Source of the DNA: Syntrophorhabdaceae bacterium
GTDB lineage: Bacteria > Desulfobacterota > Syntrophorhabdia > Syntrophorhabdales > Syntrophorhabdaceae
DNA length: 7,125 nt
Direction: 5' to 3'
Assembly (NCBI GenBank): GCA_026416315.1
Contig: JAOAFK010000092.1
Span: 1 to 7,125, forward strand
Shown here: positions 1-5,972 of the stretch, piece by piece
Position numbering within the stretch: the stretch's first letter is position 1
How the letters are laid out: each line of letters begins with the position of its first letter
Made by a program: the position numbers and the translations under genes
Notes under the pieces: generated by a model
What the model saw: the letters and a program-made list of their open reading frames with translations, nothing else
Told to the model about the DNA's origin: nothing
Database searches by the model: none

Positions 1-818
1 GCGAATACTTTGATTTTGAAAAATATAGAACTTGGTTTGATAAAAATGAGTTGGATATGACTCTGTTCATAGGTGGAAGACAGCCTAACTCACCCCTGCC
101 ATGGGATTTCATTGATACGGGAATAGATAAAGCTTATCTTATGGATGAACTATCAAGGGCACATAAGGGTATATATACTGAAAACTGTTATTCAGGTTGT
201 GCTTCCTGTGGTCTTCTGTGTGAAAGGCATTTTGATATTAAAAAAGTAACAAAAATAGAATTTATAAAAGAACATTACCATATAAATACAAAGGTCTCAG
301 AAACATATAAAAAGGTAAGCCTTCGCTATGGAAAATTCGGAAATACAAGATATATAGGCCATCTCGATACCATGAATATCCTTTTAAGGGCTTTTAAGGC
401 ATGTGAGATCTATATAAAAACACACGGGAAATTTCATCCTATGCCCAAGATCACCATGACAGATGCCCTGCCCGTTGGGGTAGAAAGTGCCTGTGAGTTC
501 ATAGAGATAGAGGTGGATGAAAATACAAAAATAGACAAAGAAATGCTAAAAAGGATAAACTCAAAGCTCCCTGCAGGTATGAAGATATACGAATCACGCA
601 TGACGACCATAAAAGACATAAAAAATGATTTCATATATCTTCTTGTATGCGATGCGGATTTTGAAAACGAAAGTGCAGAAATGCTCTTTAAAAGAAACAA
701 AAAAGTATTCTATTGTTTAAAAACAGAGAGGATTAAAGAATTTTTGAAATATGATAAAATTAAAAGGATTATAAAAATAGAGGAAGGAAGGATAAATGCA
801 TTCAGAGCTCATAATTAA
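1..818 (+). CDS. B12-binding radical SAM protein (TIGR03960-like), C-terminal part with radical-SAM-linked domain (TIGR03936/DUF2344); 5' partial
   Basis: The reading frame is open from base 3 to the TAA at 816-818, so the gene begins upstream of the window and about 271 C-terminal residues are visible. Counting from the first in-window ATG (base 51), residues 18-57 match the end of the radical SAM part of this family: a WDFIDTG segment, then a cysteine cluster at C46, C50, C53 and C57 that could bind a metal or Fe-S cluster. Residues about 90-255 resemble the radical-SAM-linked domain, with KFGNTRYIGHLD (95-106), HPMPK (129-133) and ALPVGVES (139-146). The CX3CXXC radical SAM site and any B12 domain would be upstream and are not seen. 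The biochemical role of the family is not established, although it often neighbours rng. The end overlaps rng by 23 bases, so the two are probably co-translated. The ATG at 51 is internal, because the conserved sequence continues upstream of it. Confidence 0.85.
   Translation, partial: EYFDFEKYRTWFDKNELDMTLFIGGRQPNSPLPWDFIDTGIDKAYLMDELSRAHKGIYTENCYSGCASCGLLCERHFDIKKVTKIEFIKEHYHINTKVSETYKKVSLRYGKFGNTRYIGHLDTMNILLRAFKACEIYIKTHGKFHPMPKITMTDALPVGVESACEFIEIEVDENTKIDKEMLKRINSKLPAGMKIYESRMTTIKDIKNDFIYLLVCDADFENESAEMLFKRNKKVFYCLKTERIKEFLKYDKIKRIIKIEEGRINAFRAHN
781..791 (+). promoter_or_regulatory. Ribosome binding site of rng
   Basis: A repeated AGGAAGGAAGG lies 4 bases before the ATG at 796, inside the last codons of the upstream radical SAM gene. 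It supports 796 as the rng start and implies reinitiation or coupled translation across the 23-base overlap. Confidence 0.7.
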
Positions 819-2283
819 TGTAACCTTCAATGAAATCAGGATGGCGTTTCTTGAAAACGGCATTCCTGTTGAATTTTTCATAGAAAGAAAACACGAAAAA
901 AATATAATGGGAAATATATATAAAGGTAGGGTTTCAAGGATTGTTCCTGGTATGGATGCTGCATTTATAGATATAGGCCTTGATAAATCTGCATTTCTAT
1001 ATGTGGGAGATATAATTTTAGACCGAACTATGTATGAAGAATTCGATGACCTTGATTCTTTGCCTGCCACAGAATTGAGCGAAAGGATAGAAGGGGTGCT
1101 CGAAGAAGGTCAGGAGATCATTGTACAGGTATCACGGGAACCTATAGGTCATAAAGGCACAAGGGTTACATCAAAGATAACCCTTCCAGGAAGGTTGCTC
1201 GTTCTTATGCCCTCCATCCAGCATATAGGTGTTTCCAGGAGGATTGAAGATGAGAGTGAAAGGAAAAGACTGGCAAATCTTCTGAAAGAGATATGCCCGA
1301 AAGGTTTTGGATTGATTGCAAGGACAGCTTCAGAGGGTAAGACAGAAGAGGAGTTAAAAAACGACCTTAACTTCTTAAAAAGGATATGGGAGAGCATTCA
1401 GGAAAAGGCAAGACATATACGGGCACCCAGTATTCTACATCAAGATCTTGGTATAATTTTTAGAGTGATTAGAGACATATACTCACATAATTTAAGAAAG
1501 ATTATCGTAGATGATGCACAAGTTTATGAAAATATTAAACAATTTATTAATGAATATCTGCCTGATGGCGATTGTGAGGTTTTATATTTTGATGAAAAGG
1601 AGCCTATATTTGAAGTCTATGGTATTGAAATTGATATAGCCAAGTTATCACAGAAAAAGATATGGCTGAAATCAGGTGGTTATATTGTGTTTGATTACAC
1701 AGAGGCATTGACGGTTATTGATGTAAATACAGGAAGGTATTTAGGGAAAAGGGATTTAGAGGATACAATACTACGGACAAACCTCGAGGCAGTAAAAGAG
1801 ATAGCCTATCAGATAAGGCTAAGAAACATAGGAGGTATTATAATTGTAGATTTTATTGACATGGAAAAAAGAGAGTCAAGGGAAACGGTATTTCAGGCAC
1901 TCATTGAGGCATTGAAAAAAGACAGGATAAAAACATATGTTTATCCCATAAGCGAACTTGGTCTTGTTCAGATTACAAGAAAGAGAACCAGGCACAACAT
2001 TGTTAATATCCTCACAGATGTTTGTCCTTTGTGCGATGGCACAGGGTATGTGAAATCTAAATACACCTTATGTTATGAAGTTTTAAGGGAACTCAAGACC
2101 CTTTGTAAAAAAGAAGGGGGCAAGGCATACAATGTATATCTATCACCAGAGGTTGCAAGGCTTCTCTATGAAGAAGAGAGGTCATCCCTTGAATTTTTAG
2201 AAAATAATTTCAAAACTAAAATAAATATCATAGCAAACCACGGCTATAGCATAGATGAGTTCCAGGTAGAAACCTTATTATGA
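796..2283 (+). CDS. rng: Ribonuclease E/G family endoribonuclease
   Basis: This is a 495-residue protein, close to the length of E. coli RNase G (489) and lacking the long C-terminal degradosome scaffold of RNase E. Visible parts in order: an S1 RNA-binding domain (about 39-126, starting GNIYKGRVSRIVPGMDAAFIDIG); the 5'-monophosphate sensor segment GLIARTAS (172-179), whose R176 and T177 correspond to R169 and T170 of E. coli RNase E; the DNase I-like catalytic region with D309 in VIDVNTG and D352 in IVDFIDM, matching the Mg-binding D303 and D346; and the Zn-link CPLC (C410, C413). All key residues are present, so it should be active. The family is cytoplasmic and cleaves AU-rich single-stranded RNA in mRNA decay and in rRNA and tRNA maturation. 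It overlaps its upstream neighbour by 23 bases and ispE by 4. RNase G versus a short RNase E cannot be decided from sequence alone. Confidence 0.95.
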   Translation: MHSELIINVTFNEIRMAFLENGIPVEFFIERKHEKNIMGNIYKGRVSRIVPGMDAAFIDIGLDKSAFLYVGDIILDRTMYEEFDDLDSLPATELSERIEGVLEEGQEIIVQVSREPIGHKGTRVTSKITLPGRLLVLMPSIQHIGVSRRIEDESERKRLANLLKEICPKGFGLIARTASEGKTEEELKNDLNFLKRIWESIQEKARHIRAPSILHQDLGIIFRVIRDIYSHNLRKIIVDDAQVYENIKQFINEYLPDGDCEVLYFDEKEPIFEVYGIEIDIAKLSQKKIWLKSGGYIVFDYTEALTVIDVNTGRYLGKRDLEDTILRTNLEAVKEIAYQIRLRNIGGIIIVDFIDMEKRESRETVFQALIEALKKDRIKTYVYPISELGLVQITRKRTRHNIVNILTDVCPLCDGTGYVKSKYTLCYEVLRELKTLCKKEGGKAYNVYLSPEVARLLYEEERSSLEFLENNFKTKINIIANHGYSIDEFQVETLL

Positions 2284-3137
2284 AAGAAAATTCTAATAAA
2301 ATAGCAGAAATCCTATCACCTGCTAAGGTTAATCTTTTTCTTAAAGTAATATCAAAAAGGGATGACGGCTACCACAATATAGTGAGTATCGTAGACCTCA
2401 TATCCCTGTATGACAAATTAATATTGAAGGTATTGCCCGAGGACACCATCTTTGTTGAAGACAATAAATCCATACTTCCAAAAGGCACCAACAATACAAT
2501 ATACAAAGCTGCAGCCTTATTAAAAGAGAAATACGGAATAAAAAAAGGTGTCCATATAGTTGTTGAAAAAAATATACCTGTGGGTAGTGGCCTTGGTGGT
2601 CCAAGCAGTAATGCTGTATCAACAATAAAAGGTCTTGTAGGCCTTTGGGATATTAAAGCAGAAAAAGAGGATCTATTTGAACTGGTAAGAAAGGTTGGCG
2701 CTGATTGCCCGCTTTTTTTATATGGTAAACCTTGCAAAATAGAAGGCATAGGAGAAATAATAACACCTATTGAGCTTCCAAAATTAATTTATGTGATTGT
2801 ATATCCTGATAAAATTTTAAGCACAAAAGATGTGTATGAAAAAATAAAAATCGTGTTGACAAAAAAAGAAAATGATATTAAATTGAGTGTTAAATTCAAA
2901 AATATCAAAGATGTTATTGAAGTTCTCCATAATGACCTCGAGAAGGCTGCCATAGATATGCTTCCAGAAATAAAAAATATAAAAGAAAATTTACTTAAGG
3001 CCGGGGCGATGGGGTCTTTAATGAGCGGAAGCGGCTCTTCTGTATTCGGCATCTTTGATGATATCCATAAGGCATATATGGCAAAATATAAATTGAGGAG
3101 TTTAGGTAATATTTTTATAGTTAAAAGTCTAATATAG
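2280..3137 (+). CDS. ispE: 4-diphosphocytidyl-2-C-methyl-D-erythritol kinase
   Basis: This GHMP-family kinase phosphorylates the 2-hydroxyl of CDP-methylerythritol with ATP in the non-mevalonate (MEP) isoprenoid pathway, in the cytoplasm. The protein has 285 residues, the usual size. Motif 1, PAKVNLFLKV (14-23), carries the conserved K16 (E. coli K10). The ATP-binding loop IPVGSGLGGPSSNA spans 99-112. GADCPLFL (140-147) holds the probable catalytic D142 (E. coli D141). Motif 3, GSLMSGSGSSVFG, spans 245-257. One oddity is proline at 108, where the family usually has the third glycine of GLGGGSS. The start ATG overlaps the rng stop in an ATGA arrangement, the classic sign of translational coupling, and no other start fits the conserved N-terminus. 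It indicates isoprenoid synthesis by the MEP route rather than by mevalonate. Confidence 0.95.
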   Translation: MKENSNKIAEILSPAKVNLFLKVISKRDDGYHNIVSIVDLISLYDKLILKVLPEDTIFVEDNKSILPKGTNNTIYKAAALLKEKYGIKKGVHIVVEKNIPVGSGLGGPSSNAVSTIKGLVGLWDIKAEKEDLFELVRKVGADCPLFLYGKPCKIEGIGEIITPIELPKLIYVIVYPDKILSTKDVYEKIKIVLTKKENDIKLSVKFKNIKDVIEVLHNDLEKAAIDMLPEIKNIKENLLKAGAMGSLMSGSGSSVFGIFDDIHKAYMAKYKLRSLGNIFIVKSLI

Positions 3138-3149
3138 GAGGGGAAAGGG
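3136..3149 (+). promoter_or_regulatory. Ribosome binding site of spoVG
   Basis: AGGAGGGG begins inside the ispE stop codon, and a second purine stretch, AAAGGG, lies 3 bases before the ATG at 3153. The strong AGGAGG is 11 bases from the start, a long but workable spacing. Which of the two acts is uncertain. Confidence 0.6.
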
Positions 3150-3152
3150 TTT

Positions 3153-3419
3153 ATGGAGATTACAGATGTAAAAATATTTCCCGTAAATGAAAAAAGGGTT
3201 AAAGCATATGCATCCATTGTATTTGATGATTGTTTTATAATAAGGGACTTGAAAATTATCCACGGTGAAAATAAACTTTTTGTTGCTATGCCGAGCAAGA
3301 AAATGAAGGATGGGACATACAGAGATACAGTCCATCCCTTAAATAATGAAACAAGACAAAAGATAGAATCAAATGTGCTTCAGGCTTATGAAAAAGAGAT
3401 AAACAAAAAGGCGAAATAA
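3153..3419 (+). CDS. spoVG: SpoVG family nucleic-acid-binding regulator
   Basis: The 88-residue protein aligns along its length with Bacillus SpoVG (97 residues). It opens with MEITDVKIFPVN, has the diagnostic LFVAMPSKK segment (42-50), then YRDTVHPLN (56-64) and a C-terminal helix beginning ETRQKI (66-71). It is slightly short because it lacks the acidic tail of the Bacillus protein. SpoVG was named for a sporulation phenotype in Bacillus, but homologs occur in many non-sporulating bacteria, where they bind DNA or RNA and act as global regulators. Its target here is unknown, and its presence does not show that this organism sporulates. It lies 15 bases after ispE and 11 bases before the tRNA gene, which suggests a shared transcript. 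Start choice is firm, because the conserved N-terminus begins at this ATG. Confidence 0.93.
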   Translation: MEITDVKIFPVNEKRVKAYASIVFDDCFIIRDLKIIHGENKLFVAMPSKKMKDGTYRDTVHPLNNETRQKIESNVLQAYEKEINKKAK

Positions 3420-3431
3420 AAAATTTTTATT
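3415..3431. repeat. A/T-only inverted repeat between spoVG and tRNA-Gln
   Basis: AATAAAAA and TTTTTATT form perfect 8-base arms around one central A. The arms run from the spoVG stop codon to the first base of the tRNA. With a one-base centre and only A-T pairs, a stable RNA hairpin is unlikely, so I do not call it a terminator. In RNA it would be an AU-rich stretch next to the tRNA 5' end. Confidence 0.5.
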
Positions 3432-3502
3432 GGGGTGTCGTCAAGCGGTAAGACACAGGCCTTTGGAGCCTGCATTCGGAGGTTCGAATCCTCCCGCCCC
3501 AG
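3431..3502 (+). tRNA. tRNA-Gln (anticodon TTG)
   Basis: A full cloverleaf folds by eye. The acceptor stem pairs 3431-3437 with 3495-3501, with one G-T wobble and a leading T-A pair typical of bacterial tRNA-Gln. The D arm spans 3440-3454 with a 3-bp stem. The anticodon stem pairs 3456-3460 with 3468-3472 around the loop CTTTGGA, giving anticodon TTG at 3463-3465, which reads CAA and CAG. The variable loop is 3473-3477. The T arm is 3478-3494 with the canonical TTCGAAT loop. The discriminator base is G3502. The following bases are CAT, so the CCA end is not encoded and must be added by CCA-adding enzyme. It lies on the mRNA strand between spoVG and prs, so it is probably cut from a longer transcript. 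No clear promoter of its own was seen. Confidence 0.97.
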
Positions 3503-3513
3503 CATTAATTTTT

Positions 3514-3528
3514 AGGGGGCATGAAGTG
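3514..3528 (+). promoter_or_regulatory. Ribosome binding site and GTG start of prs
   Basis: AGGGGG at 3514-3519 is followed by a 6-base spacer and GTG at 3526-3528. This start gives the usual PRPP synthetase N-terminus (DKLRIFSGNAN). An ATG at 3521 is out of frame and closes after five codons. The in-frame TTG at 3430 would require translating the tRNA, so it is not the start. Confidence 0.8.
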
Positions 3529-4461
3529 GATAAATTGAGAATTTTTTCCGGAAACGCCAATAGAAATCTTGCTGAAAGTATATGCAAACATCTCAATATT
3601 GAAATTGGAAAGGCAAAGGTGAGCACATTCAGTGATGGAGAAATCCAGGTTGAGATTGAAGAAAGCGTAAGGGGTATGGACACCTTTCTCGTTCAGCCCA
3701 CATGCCCACCTGTGAGTCACAACCTCATGGAATTACTAATCATGCTTGATGCGTTAAAGAGGGCATCTGCTTCAAGAATTACCGTTGTTATACCATATTA
3801 CGGTTATGCAAGACAGGATAGGAAGGTTGTACCGAGAACCTCCATATCGGCAAGGCTTGTGGCAAATCTCATCACAACTGCAGGTGCATCCCGTATCCTT
3901 GCCATGGACTTGCATGCAGGGCAGATCCAGGGATTTTTTGACATCCCCGTAGACCATCTCTATGCGTTACCTGTCCAGTTAGAGTATCTCAAAAAAATAA
4001 ACGGTGATATTGTAGTTGTTTCTCCAGATGCAGGCGGTGTGGAAAGGGCAAGAGAGCTTGCAAAGAGGCTCAATGCATCCATTGCCATAATAGACAAGAG
4101 AAGGGAAAAGGCAAATATATCAAAGGTAATGAACATTGTGGGTAATGTTAAAAAGAAAACGGCAATCCTTCTTGATGATATGATAGATACAGGTGGCACC
4201 ATAGTTCAAGCAGCAGAGGCATTAAAACAAAACGGTGCTAAAAGCGTGTATGCATGTTGCACACATCCTGTTTTATCAGGCAATGCAGTGGAAAAACTAA
4301 AAAACTCACCTTTACAGGAAATAATCGTTACAAATACAATACCCCTTTCAGAAGAGGCTAAAAGGTTAGTCAACATGGTTGTGCTCGATGTCTCTTCACT
4401 CCTTGCAGAGGCTATAAAAAGAATACATAGGGATGAATCCGTTAGTTCACTATTCATATAG
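3526..4461 (+). CDS. prs: Ribose-phosphate pyrophosphokinase (PRPP synthetase)
   Basis: The enzyme transfers pyrophosphate from ATP to ribose 5-phosphate, giving PRPP for purine, pyrimidine, histidine, tryptophan and NAD synthesis in the cytoplasm. From the GTG start it has 311 residues, typical of class I bacterial enzymes. Visible motifs: FSDGE (35-39) and YARQDRK (94-100) at the ATP site; MDLHAGQIQGFFDIPVDHL (127-145) with H130; SPDAGGVERA (166-175); the catalytic loop start DKRRE (190-194) with K191 and R192; and the ribose-phosphate/PRPP-binding loop LLDDMIDTGGT (215-225). All expected key residues are present. Class I enzymes are usually allosterically inhibited by ADP and activated by phosphate, which I assume but cannot see. 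The gene begins 23 bases after the tRNA, so after tRNA processing its mRNA would have a very short leader. rplY follows after 47 bases. Confidence 0.96.
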   Translation: MDKLRIFSGNANRNLAESICKHLNIEIGKAKVSTFSDGEIQVEIEESVRGMDTFLVQPTCPPVSHNLMELLIMLDALKRASASRITVVIPYYGYARQDRKVVPRTSISARLVANLITTAGASRILAMDLHAGQIQGFFDIPVDHLYALPVQLEYLKKINGDIVVVSPDAGGVERARELAKRLNASIAIIDKRREKANISKVMNIVGNVKKKTAILLDDMIDTGGTIVQAAEALKQNGAKSVYACCTHPVLSGNAVEKLKNSPLQEIIVTNTIPLSEEAKRLVNMVVLDVSSLLAEAIKRIHRDESVSSLFI

Positions 4462-4495
4462 AGCTATAAGAAGAGATAAAAAAATAACCGAATTT

Positions 4496-4511
4496 GGAGG
4501 AGGAAATAATG
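4496..4511 (+). promoter_or_regulatory. Ribosome binding site of rplY
   Basis: GGAGGAGG at 4496-4503 lies 5 bases before the ATG at 4509. It is the strongest ribosome binding site in the window, as expected for a ribosomal protein. It also rules out the in-frame TTG at 4494, which overlaps this site. Confidence 0.85.
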
Positions 4512-5123
4512 GAAGAAATGGTCATTTCAGCAGAAATTAGAAAAGAAAAGGGAAAATCAACAGCAAGAAAATTAAGAAATCAGGGTAACATCCCTGCGAT
4601 ATTATACGGAAAGGATACAGAGAACATTATGTTGACCGTTTCTGAAAGGGAATGGAAAAGGTTGAGCAAAAACTTAAAAAAGACATCCATATTAAAGATG
4701 CAACTTAAGAAAAACGGGCAAAAAGAAGATCTTTCTGTTATGGTCAAGGCAATTCAAAAAGAAGCATATAAGGACAATATTCTTCATATAGATTTTCTCC
4801 ATGTCTCCATGGAAAGAAAGATTGAAGTAGAGATACCGATACACTTAACAGGAAAGGCAAAAGGGCTTGTGAATAACGGGGTTATAGAACAGCATTTAAG
4901 AACCATAATGGTTGCATGTCTACCCACACAGATACCCGAAAAGATAGATGTGGATGTTACAGACCTTGATATAGGCGATTCCATCCATGTAAGCGACCTC
5001 TCCAAAGCACATCCTGAACTAAAATTCTTAGAGCTTCCTGAGGTAGCTGTGGTGACAGTAATACCACCAGAGACAGGGGAAGAAGTAAAAGCAGAAGAAG
5101 GCCCGGAAAAAGAGGAGGCTTAA
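4509..5123 (+). CDS. rplY: 50S ribosomal protein L25, two-domain CTC/TL5 type
   Basis: The protein binds 5S rRNA in the central protuberance of the large ribosomal subunit. It has 204 residues, so it is the long CTC/TL5 form rather than the roughly 94-residue E. coli L25. The N-terminal L25 domain (about 5-97) shows the family pattern, with RKEKGKSTARKLRNQGNIPAI in 11-31, ILYGKD (31-36) and HIDF near 93-96. The C-terminal TL5 beta domain (about 104-186) contains VEIPIHLTGKAKGL (107-120), VNNGVIEQHLR (121-131) and DVTDLDIGDSIHV (149-161). The last 17 residues form a glutamate-rich acidic tail, common in this family. The ATG at 4509 follows a strong ribosome binding site. The in-frame ATG at 4518 is too far from it. 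In Bacillus the homolog ctc is a general stress gene, but no stress promoter was recognised here. pth starts 6 bases after the stop, the usual partner in this gene order. Confidence 0.94.
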   Translation: MEEMVISAEIRKEKGKSTARKLRNQGNIPAILYGKDTENIMLTVSEREWKRLSKNLKKTSILKMQLKKNGQKEDLSVMVKAIQKEAYKDNILHIDFLHVSMERKIEVEIPIHLTGKAKGLVNNGVIEQHLRTIMVACLPTQIPEKIDVDVTDLDIGDSIHVSDLSKAHPELKFLELPEVAVVTVIPPETGEEVKAEEGPEKEEA

Positions 5124-5132
5124 GTTTTTTTG
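5112..5132 (+). promoter_or_regulatory. Ribosome binding site and TTG start of pth
   Basis: GAGGAGG at 5112-5118 lies within the last codons of rplY, 11 bases before TTG at 5130-5132. This TTG gives the expected Pth N-terminus (MFLLCGLGN), whereas the first in-frame ATG would remove the catalytic N9 and H19. The rare start and long spacing suggest weaker, coupled translation. Confidence 0.75.
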
Positions 5133-5678
5133 TTTCTTTTATGTGGTCTTGGAAACAAAGATTTTAAATACGCTGCCACAAGACACAATGTAGGGTACCT
5201 TGCTATTGAAAGGTTTTCCGAAAGGTACTCCATTCCCCTTGATAGAAAGATATGCAATTGTATAATAGGGATAAAAGACCATTTAATAATAGCCAAGCCT
5301 TATACATACATGAATATCTCTGGCGGATCTATAGTAGCCCTAATAAAAAAATTCAGCATAAAAAATGAAGAAATAATCATTATTCACGATGACCTTGATA
5401 TGGAATTCGGTCGCATAAAGATAAGATGGAATGGAGGTGATGGTGGGCATAAAGGTGTACGGTCCATCATTGAGTCTTTGGGCACAAAAGATTTTTTTAG
5501 ATTAAAGATCGGTATAGGAAGAGACCCGACCATGACGCCAGAAGAGTACGTACTTTCAGATTTCAGAAAGGATGAAATGGATACCCTCAATGAAGTGTTA
5601 GATACAGTCTCTGAAGCCTTAAACATGTTTATATACGAGGGAAAAGAAAAGGCAATGAGCATATATAATAAAAAATAA
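5130..5678 (+). CDS. pth: Peptidyl-tRNA hydrolase
   Basis: The enzyme cleaves the ester bond of peptidyl-tRNAs that drop off stalled ribosomes and so recycles tRNA in the cytoplasm. It has 182 residues, slightly short of the usual 185-195. Compared with E. coli Pth, N9 matches N10, H19 (in TRHNVGY) matches the catalytic H20, N62 (in TYMNISG) matches N68, D87 (in HDDLD) matches D93 and H107 matches H113. Two conserved places differ: K10 replaces the proline of the usual GLGNP, and K108 stands where E. coli has N114 (GGHNG becomes GGHKG). The catalytic His-Asp pair is intact, so an active enzyme is expected. It starts with TTG 6 bases after rplY and is probably translated with it. The ending, KAMSIYNKK, is a normal Pth C-terminus. 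It is the last gene of the run before a 294-base gap. Confidence 0.93.
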   Translation: MFLLCGLGNKDFKYAATRHNVGYLAIERFSERYSIPLDRKICNCIIGIKDHLIIAKPYTYMNISGGSIVALIKKFSIKNEEIIIIHDDLDMEFGRIKIRWNGGDGGHKGVRSIIESLGTKDFFRLKIGIGRDPTMTPEEYVLSDFRKDEMDTLNEVLDTVSEALNMFIYEGKEKAMSIYNKK

Positions 5679-5762
5679 AATATTAATTATAGTGATAGTG
5701 AGGATAAAAAGGTTATATTTATGAGCAGTTATGCAGGCGATAATAATCATGGAAGGCACATT

Positions 5763-5786
5763 GATAAAAAAAGAGGTTCTTTTATC
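5763..5786. repeat. A/T-rich imperfect inverted repeat
   Basis: GATAAAA and TTTTATC form 7-bp outer arms, followed inward by one A-C mismatch, two A-T pairs and a GAGG loop. No T-run follows on the + strand, so it does not look like a standard terminator for pth. It would be a weak hairpin. Confidence 0.4.
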
Positions 5787-5927
5787 TAAAAACCCGTAAA
5801 TCCGAAAGTACTAATCCACAAGATAAAGGATATGTTATCATAAAATATGGGCATAAAAAAATCAGGGTTGTCATTTATCTATCCTTTGCAAACAAAACAA
5901 AACATTTTTAGTAGCTTTAAAAATACT

Positions 5928-5957
5928 GCCTTATTGTTTAGATGATAATGATAAGGC
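5928..5957. repeat. Inverted repeat upstream of the photolyase gene
   Basis: GCCTTAT and ATAAGGC are perfect 7-base arms. The stem extends inward by two G-T wobble and two A-T pairs to 11 bp, with an 8-base loop. It ends 15 bases before the photolyase ATG at 5973. The position suits an operator or a hairpin in the mRNA leader. On the + strand it is followed by A's rather than T's. On the - strand a short T-run follows, but no - strand gene reads into it. Confidence 0.5.
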
Positions 5958-5972
5958 CTAAAAAGTAATGAT

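Larger units (their letters stand above)
5679..5972. other. Intergenic region between pth and the photolyase gene
   Basis: These 294 A/T-rich bases hold no convincing gene. The longest open stretches are a 22-codon ATG frame (5721-5789, in the pth frame) and a 32-codon ATG frame starting at 5847. Neither has a good ribosome binding site or a recognisable protein. Two imperfect inverted repeats are present (5763-5786 and 5928-5957). I see no hairpin followed by a T-run on the + strand and no -35/-10 pair with proper spacing, so neither the end of the upstream transcript nor the photolyase promoter can be placed. GATAAT at 5944-5949 looks like a -10 box but has no matching -35. Confidence 0.6.

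Noticed and set aside
3415..3431. The A/T-only palindrome as a terminator after spoVG
   Set aside because: It has a one-base centre and only A-T pairs, so no stable hairpin can form. The prs gene beyond it has no visible promoter of its own.
3430..3525. An upstream TTG extension of prs by 32 codons
   Set aside because: It would read through the whole tRNA-Gln gene. The extra residues resemble no PRPP synthetase N-terminus, and a ribosome binding site plus GTG lies at the expected position (3514-3528).
5721..5789. A 22-codon ATG frame after pth as a small gene
   Set aside because: It has only a weak AAGG upstream, no recognisable motif, and is short enough to arise by chance. It is described within the intergenic region instead.
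5928..5957. The inverted repeat as a rho-independent terminator of the pth transcript
   Set aside because: The stem has few G-C pairs and is followed on the + strand by A's rather than a T-run. It is also 250 bases beyond the pth stop.
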